IMG/VR virus record: IMGVR_UViG_3300046167_000128
Coordinates: 1-26,336 of that record
Source of the DNA: a virus
Length of the DNA: 26,336 nt
Strand: one strand, 5' to 3'
Position numbers and translations under genes: made by a program. Position 1 is the first letter of the stretch; every line of letters starts with the position of its first letter. This document shows positions 23,889 to 26,336 of the stretch, piece by piece. Below the pieces are notes generated by a model, which saw only the letters and a list, made by a program, of their open reading frames with translations, was not told the origin of the DNA and did not search any database.

Positions 23889-26077
23889 TATGTAATCAAC
23901 TCCGATATTAAGCCATTAATTTGTAATGGCATGGGATCAACTTGCTCGATAGTAACTTGTGGGTTTCTACCATATCCTAAAAGCCTAACCTCTTTGTTAC
24001 CTGTAAATCCAGTAATATTATTAATAGTCCTGTTATTTACCTTAACAGATGTAGAGTCTTTCATATTAAGTACAACTGTACTTATACCCCTTACATCGCC
24101 TGTAACTGGCCCATTTGCAGCCACAGTATCTACAGGATTAGTAATTACTTTAGATGTAAACTTTTTACCTACATAGAAATGTGTATAGCCACTGTGCGCT
24201 GTCATAGTAATATTACCACCGCTTACAGTAAACTCGCCTAAGTAAACCTTATCTGTGCCATCGTAACCAATAACATCTACTGTACCGCTAGAATACAAAC
24301 TACTTACATCTACTGTGCCACTACCATACGCAACGTATAAATAGTTATCTAAGCCTATGTCGTCTACAAACTCTGACAATACATAGTTATTATTTATATC
24401 TTTTGCATAATAAAATAACCTATCACCTACAGACGCAGCTGCTAAGAAGTCGCCTTGCGTTGTAACTCTTGTCCAAGCTGCACGTTTTTCCGCCCTGTTA
24501 GAACTAAACAATGCCATGTCACCATTGCCCATAACTAAAGCTGCATAAGATTCTTGGGTTTTAAATCCAGAATGCACTACTGCTATATCAACTGGGTTAA
24601 CTATTGTATGACTTGCAACTGTAGATACACCTGTAGATATGTAAGCATCTTCTGCATCAGAGTATATGTATTCGCGTACTGCTCTACCACCACGCTCAAC
24701 GAATATAGTAGCACCATCAATAGAGGTAGGTAATACAAACTCAGTACCAAATGGTGTTTGCTTTCTTATCTGTGCATTTGTAGGTGTAATAGCTTGGTTA
24801 AGATACGTTGGTACATATAACTCATCTGATAGCGTAAAGATCTGTAGGTCGCGATTTGACCTCATATATCTTATTTCATTTACATCACCTGTAGCCGCAA
24901 CCAAGTTTATAGCGTCAGTATCAGCACCTTCGCCAACATCGTAGTTAAAGAACTCACCGAGTTGACTCATAAATATTGTATCGGGTTCAGCTATTGTGCC
25001 AGCAAAACATAATCTATTTTCATGGAATGTAACGGCTGCTGGATAACCACGTAATGCAGAAAAAGATTGCTCGTCCCATACTGTAGTCGTTGCGTTAGAG
25101 CTTATCTTAACAAAACCACCACCATCTTCAGAAGCATTTGCGTTAGTGCTAGAAACAATACTGTATGTATTTTCGTCTATAATTGATAATATTGATTTAG
25201 TTCCATTGATATTACTTGCATTAATACCACCAACAGCTACAGCATCTGCAACTACAATAGTAGCACCACCTGTTAACCCATGACCTATATGCGTAACCTC
25301 AATAACATTTGACCCATCTCTAGTGCGCAATGGGTTAGAGACTGTAAGCCTAGTAGATAATTCTCTTATTACAGTACCAGTAGCAATCGTTGATGATGTT
25401 ACTGAATCTATTCTTATTTCATTACCACCATATCTTAATACAACATTGTTATGTTTTCCTGTTGTATCAAAGTAAGCGGAGCTAGCGGTTAATGTTCTAC
25501 CGCTACCTTCAGTATATGAACTTACTGTTAATGTTTGGTTAGTGCTATGAAACACACTGTATGGTTGATATGTATCTTTACCATCATAACTTTCATCAAA
25601 GCTAAATACACTAACCTCAAATGTTGTAAGGCTTGTTCTTGTAAGCATACGTGGTGCAAACAATGGGTGACATATAAACATAACGTCACCATATTGCGCA
25701 GTATTGTATTGATGTATGTAGTCTTTATCAAACGGCAGCACATTGCTTTGTGTGTCTTGTGTAATCGTAGCCACTAAACTTAAATTATTATTAGCAGTAA
25801 TTCTCCAGCACAGTATGTATGCTTCACCAATACTAATTATATACTCTTCGTTATCGTCAAATATAAATGGAGCTAAGTACAACTCCTTATTGGTTTGTGT
25901 ATTTTTGTAATGAAACTTAGCACCATGTCGTTTCTTTACAGCACCTTCTGGCAATACAATCATATTCTCTAAGCTTTGTGCAGACGCAGCATAGATAGGA
26001 CTATCAGTCCTCATTACAGTATTGTCACTTATTTCTCCGTACTGAAAGCTATTCTGTGGGATTCTTACCTTCTGCAT
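23888..26077 (-). CDS. tail tubular protein B (T7 gp12-like nozzle)
   Basis: 729 residues beginning MQKVRIPQNSFQYGEISDNT. Hallmarks of the family: the N-terminal NSFQYGEIS...SPIYAASAQSLENMIVLPEG then VKKRHGAKF (a segment common to phage nozzle proteins), RGYPAAVTFHENRLCFAGT and DTIFMSQLGEFFNYDVG, then EIRYMRSNRDLQIFTLSDEL. It forms the tail nozzle below the adaptor and holds the fibres. It starts one base inside the stop of tail tubular protein A (TAATG) and ends at TAA 23888-23890. Confidence 0.85.
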   Translation of the reverse strand: MQKVRIPQNSFQYGEISDNTVMRTDSPIYAASAQSLENMIVLPEGAVKKRHGAKFHYKNTQTNKELYLAPFIFDDNEEYIISIGEAYILCWRITANNNLSLVATITQDTQSNVLPFDKDYIHQYNTAQYGDVMFICHPLFAPRMLTRTSLTTFEVSVFSFDESYDGKDTYQPYSVFHSTNQTLTVSSYTEGSGRTLTASSAYFDTTGKHNNVVLRYGGNEIRIDSVTSSTIATGTVIRELSTRLTVSNPLRTRDGSNVIEVTHIGHGLTGGATIVVADAVAVGGINASNINGTKSILSIIDENTYSIVSSTNANASEDGGGFVKISSNATTTVWDEQSFSALRGYPAAVTFHENRLCFAGTIAEPDTIFMSQLGEFFNYDVGEGADTDAINLVAATGDVNEIRYMRSNRDLQIFTLSDELYVPTYLNQAITPTNAQIRKQTPFGTEFVLPTSIDGATIFVERGGRAVREYIYSDAEDAYISTGVSTVASHTIVNPVDIAVVHSGFKTQESYAALVMGNGDMALFSSNRAEKRAAWTRVTTQGDFLAAASVGDRLFYYAKDINNNYVLSEFVDDIGLDNYLYVAYGSGTVDVSSLYSSGTVDVIGYDGTDKVYLGEFTVSGGNITMTAHSGYTHFYVGKKFTSKVITNPVDTVAANGPVTGDVRGISTVVLNMKDSTSVKVNNRTINNITGFTGNKEVRLLGYGRNPQVTIEQVDPMPLQINGLISELIT

Positions 26078-26336
26078 TAGCTACGCCTTTGTGCTATAAA
26101 CCTTGATGTCATTAACTTGCGTGTTGTTTGTTGTTGCGAGTCAAGTCGTCTAGCTTTTATCATCTGTCTTTCAGCTTGTTGATCCATCATACTACCTAAA
26201 GAAGCATCCCTAGCTATAGATATTGACAGCATTGCAGCCACTTGAAACTCTACAGCAAGTGTAAAATATGAAGGCCATGTGGCCTCAGTAGCGCGGTATA
26301 TGTAATCTGCTACAACAACTTCATTAGTTGACGTAT
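26077..26336 (-). CDS. tail tubular protein A (T7 gp11-like adaptor), partial
   Basis: C-terminal 85 residues only; the gene runs off the right edge. The visible part, VVVADYIYRATEATWPSYFT then LAVEFQVAAMLSISIARDAS and SMMDQQAERQMIKARRLDSQ, has the signature of the adaptor family (DYIYR....WP..F...LA..LA..IA..I..). The protein connects portal and nozzle. The stop overlaps the nozzle gene start. No start visible. Confidence 0.8.
   Translation of the reverse strand, partial: TSTNEVVVADYIYRATEATWPSYFTLAVEFQVAAMLSISIARDASLGSMMDQQAERQMIKARRLDSQQQTTRKLMTSRFIAQRRS

Overview
The window is about 26 kb of a podovirus-like, tailed double-stranded DNA phage. The evidence is a T7-type tail and internal-virion series (tail tubular proteins A and B, three internal virion proteins, a fibre with the T7 N-terminal anchor), a small terminase, a lysis cassette and a lambda-Red-like recombination set. 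The DNA is AT-rich. A holin resembling the three-helix holins of alphaproteobacterial gene transfer agents, together with several protein types familiar from marine phage genomes, suggests a marine alphaproteobacterial host; this is inference. I see no integrase, RNA polymerase, DNA polymerase, helicase or tRNA gene in the window.

Layout. Positions 21-399 (minus) hold the small terminase, with a possible small gene just upstream of it. Positions 643-984 are a divergent control region without a convincing gene. Positions 985-7674 (plus) are a tightly packed early operon. It starts with about nine small unknown genes, followed by two HTH regulators, zinc-ribbon proteins, a PD-(D/E)XK resolvase-like nuclease, an HTH_39-like protein, a lambda-O-like replication protein, an unknown protein in the position of lambda P, a YqaJ-type exonuclease, a single-strand annealing protein, an SSB and a final HTH protein. 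Positions 7697-26336 (minus) are the late region. Reading leftward along the transcript: tail tubular A (partial), tail tubular B, three internal virion proteins, a fibre of about 1320 residues, several small proteins, five genes with four or five Sec-type signal peptides (including a pilin/SCPU-like and a chaperone-like protein), and membrane/lysis genes ending in a GH19 endolysin. Early and late operons converge at about 7675. If the genome is circular or circularly permuted, the late operon would start at the small terminase, run off the left edge (large terminase, portal, capsid) and re-enter at the right edge.

How it works together. The O-like protein probably starts replication at an origin inside its own gene, where two identical 19-bp direct repeats flank an AT-rich stretch, as in lambda, and then recruits host replication proteins. 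Exonuclease, annealing protein, SSB and resolvase would handle recombination and concatemers. Late products build the short tail and ejection apparatus, the adhesive fibre and the lysis system. The secreted-protein cassette between fibre and lysis genes has no evident role in a conventional virion and is the most interesting accessory unit.

Sequence quality. At least eight genes are each split by a single-base-scale frame break, and a ninth (the O-like gene) probably has one near its start. Seven breaks are explained by one extra G or C in a G/C run (near 350, 4352, 7543, 11216, 11374, 14962 and 15539); two look like lost A/T bases (near 5659 and in the T-run at 23885); one, near 14000, is a net two-base loss. 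Correcting them restores proteins with familiar family features. I read them as residual sequencing indels rather than decay, and annotate the affected genes as whole CDSs.
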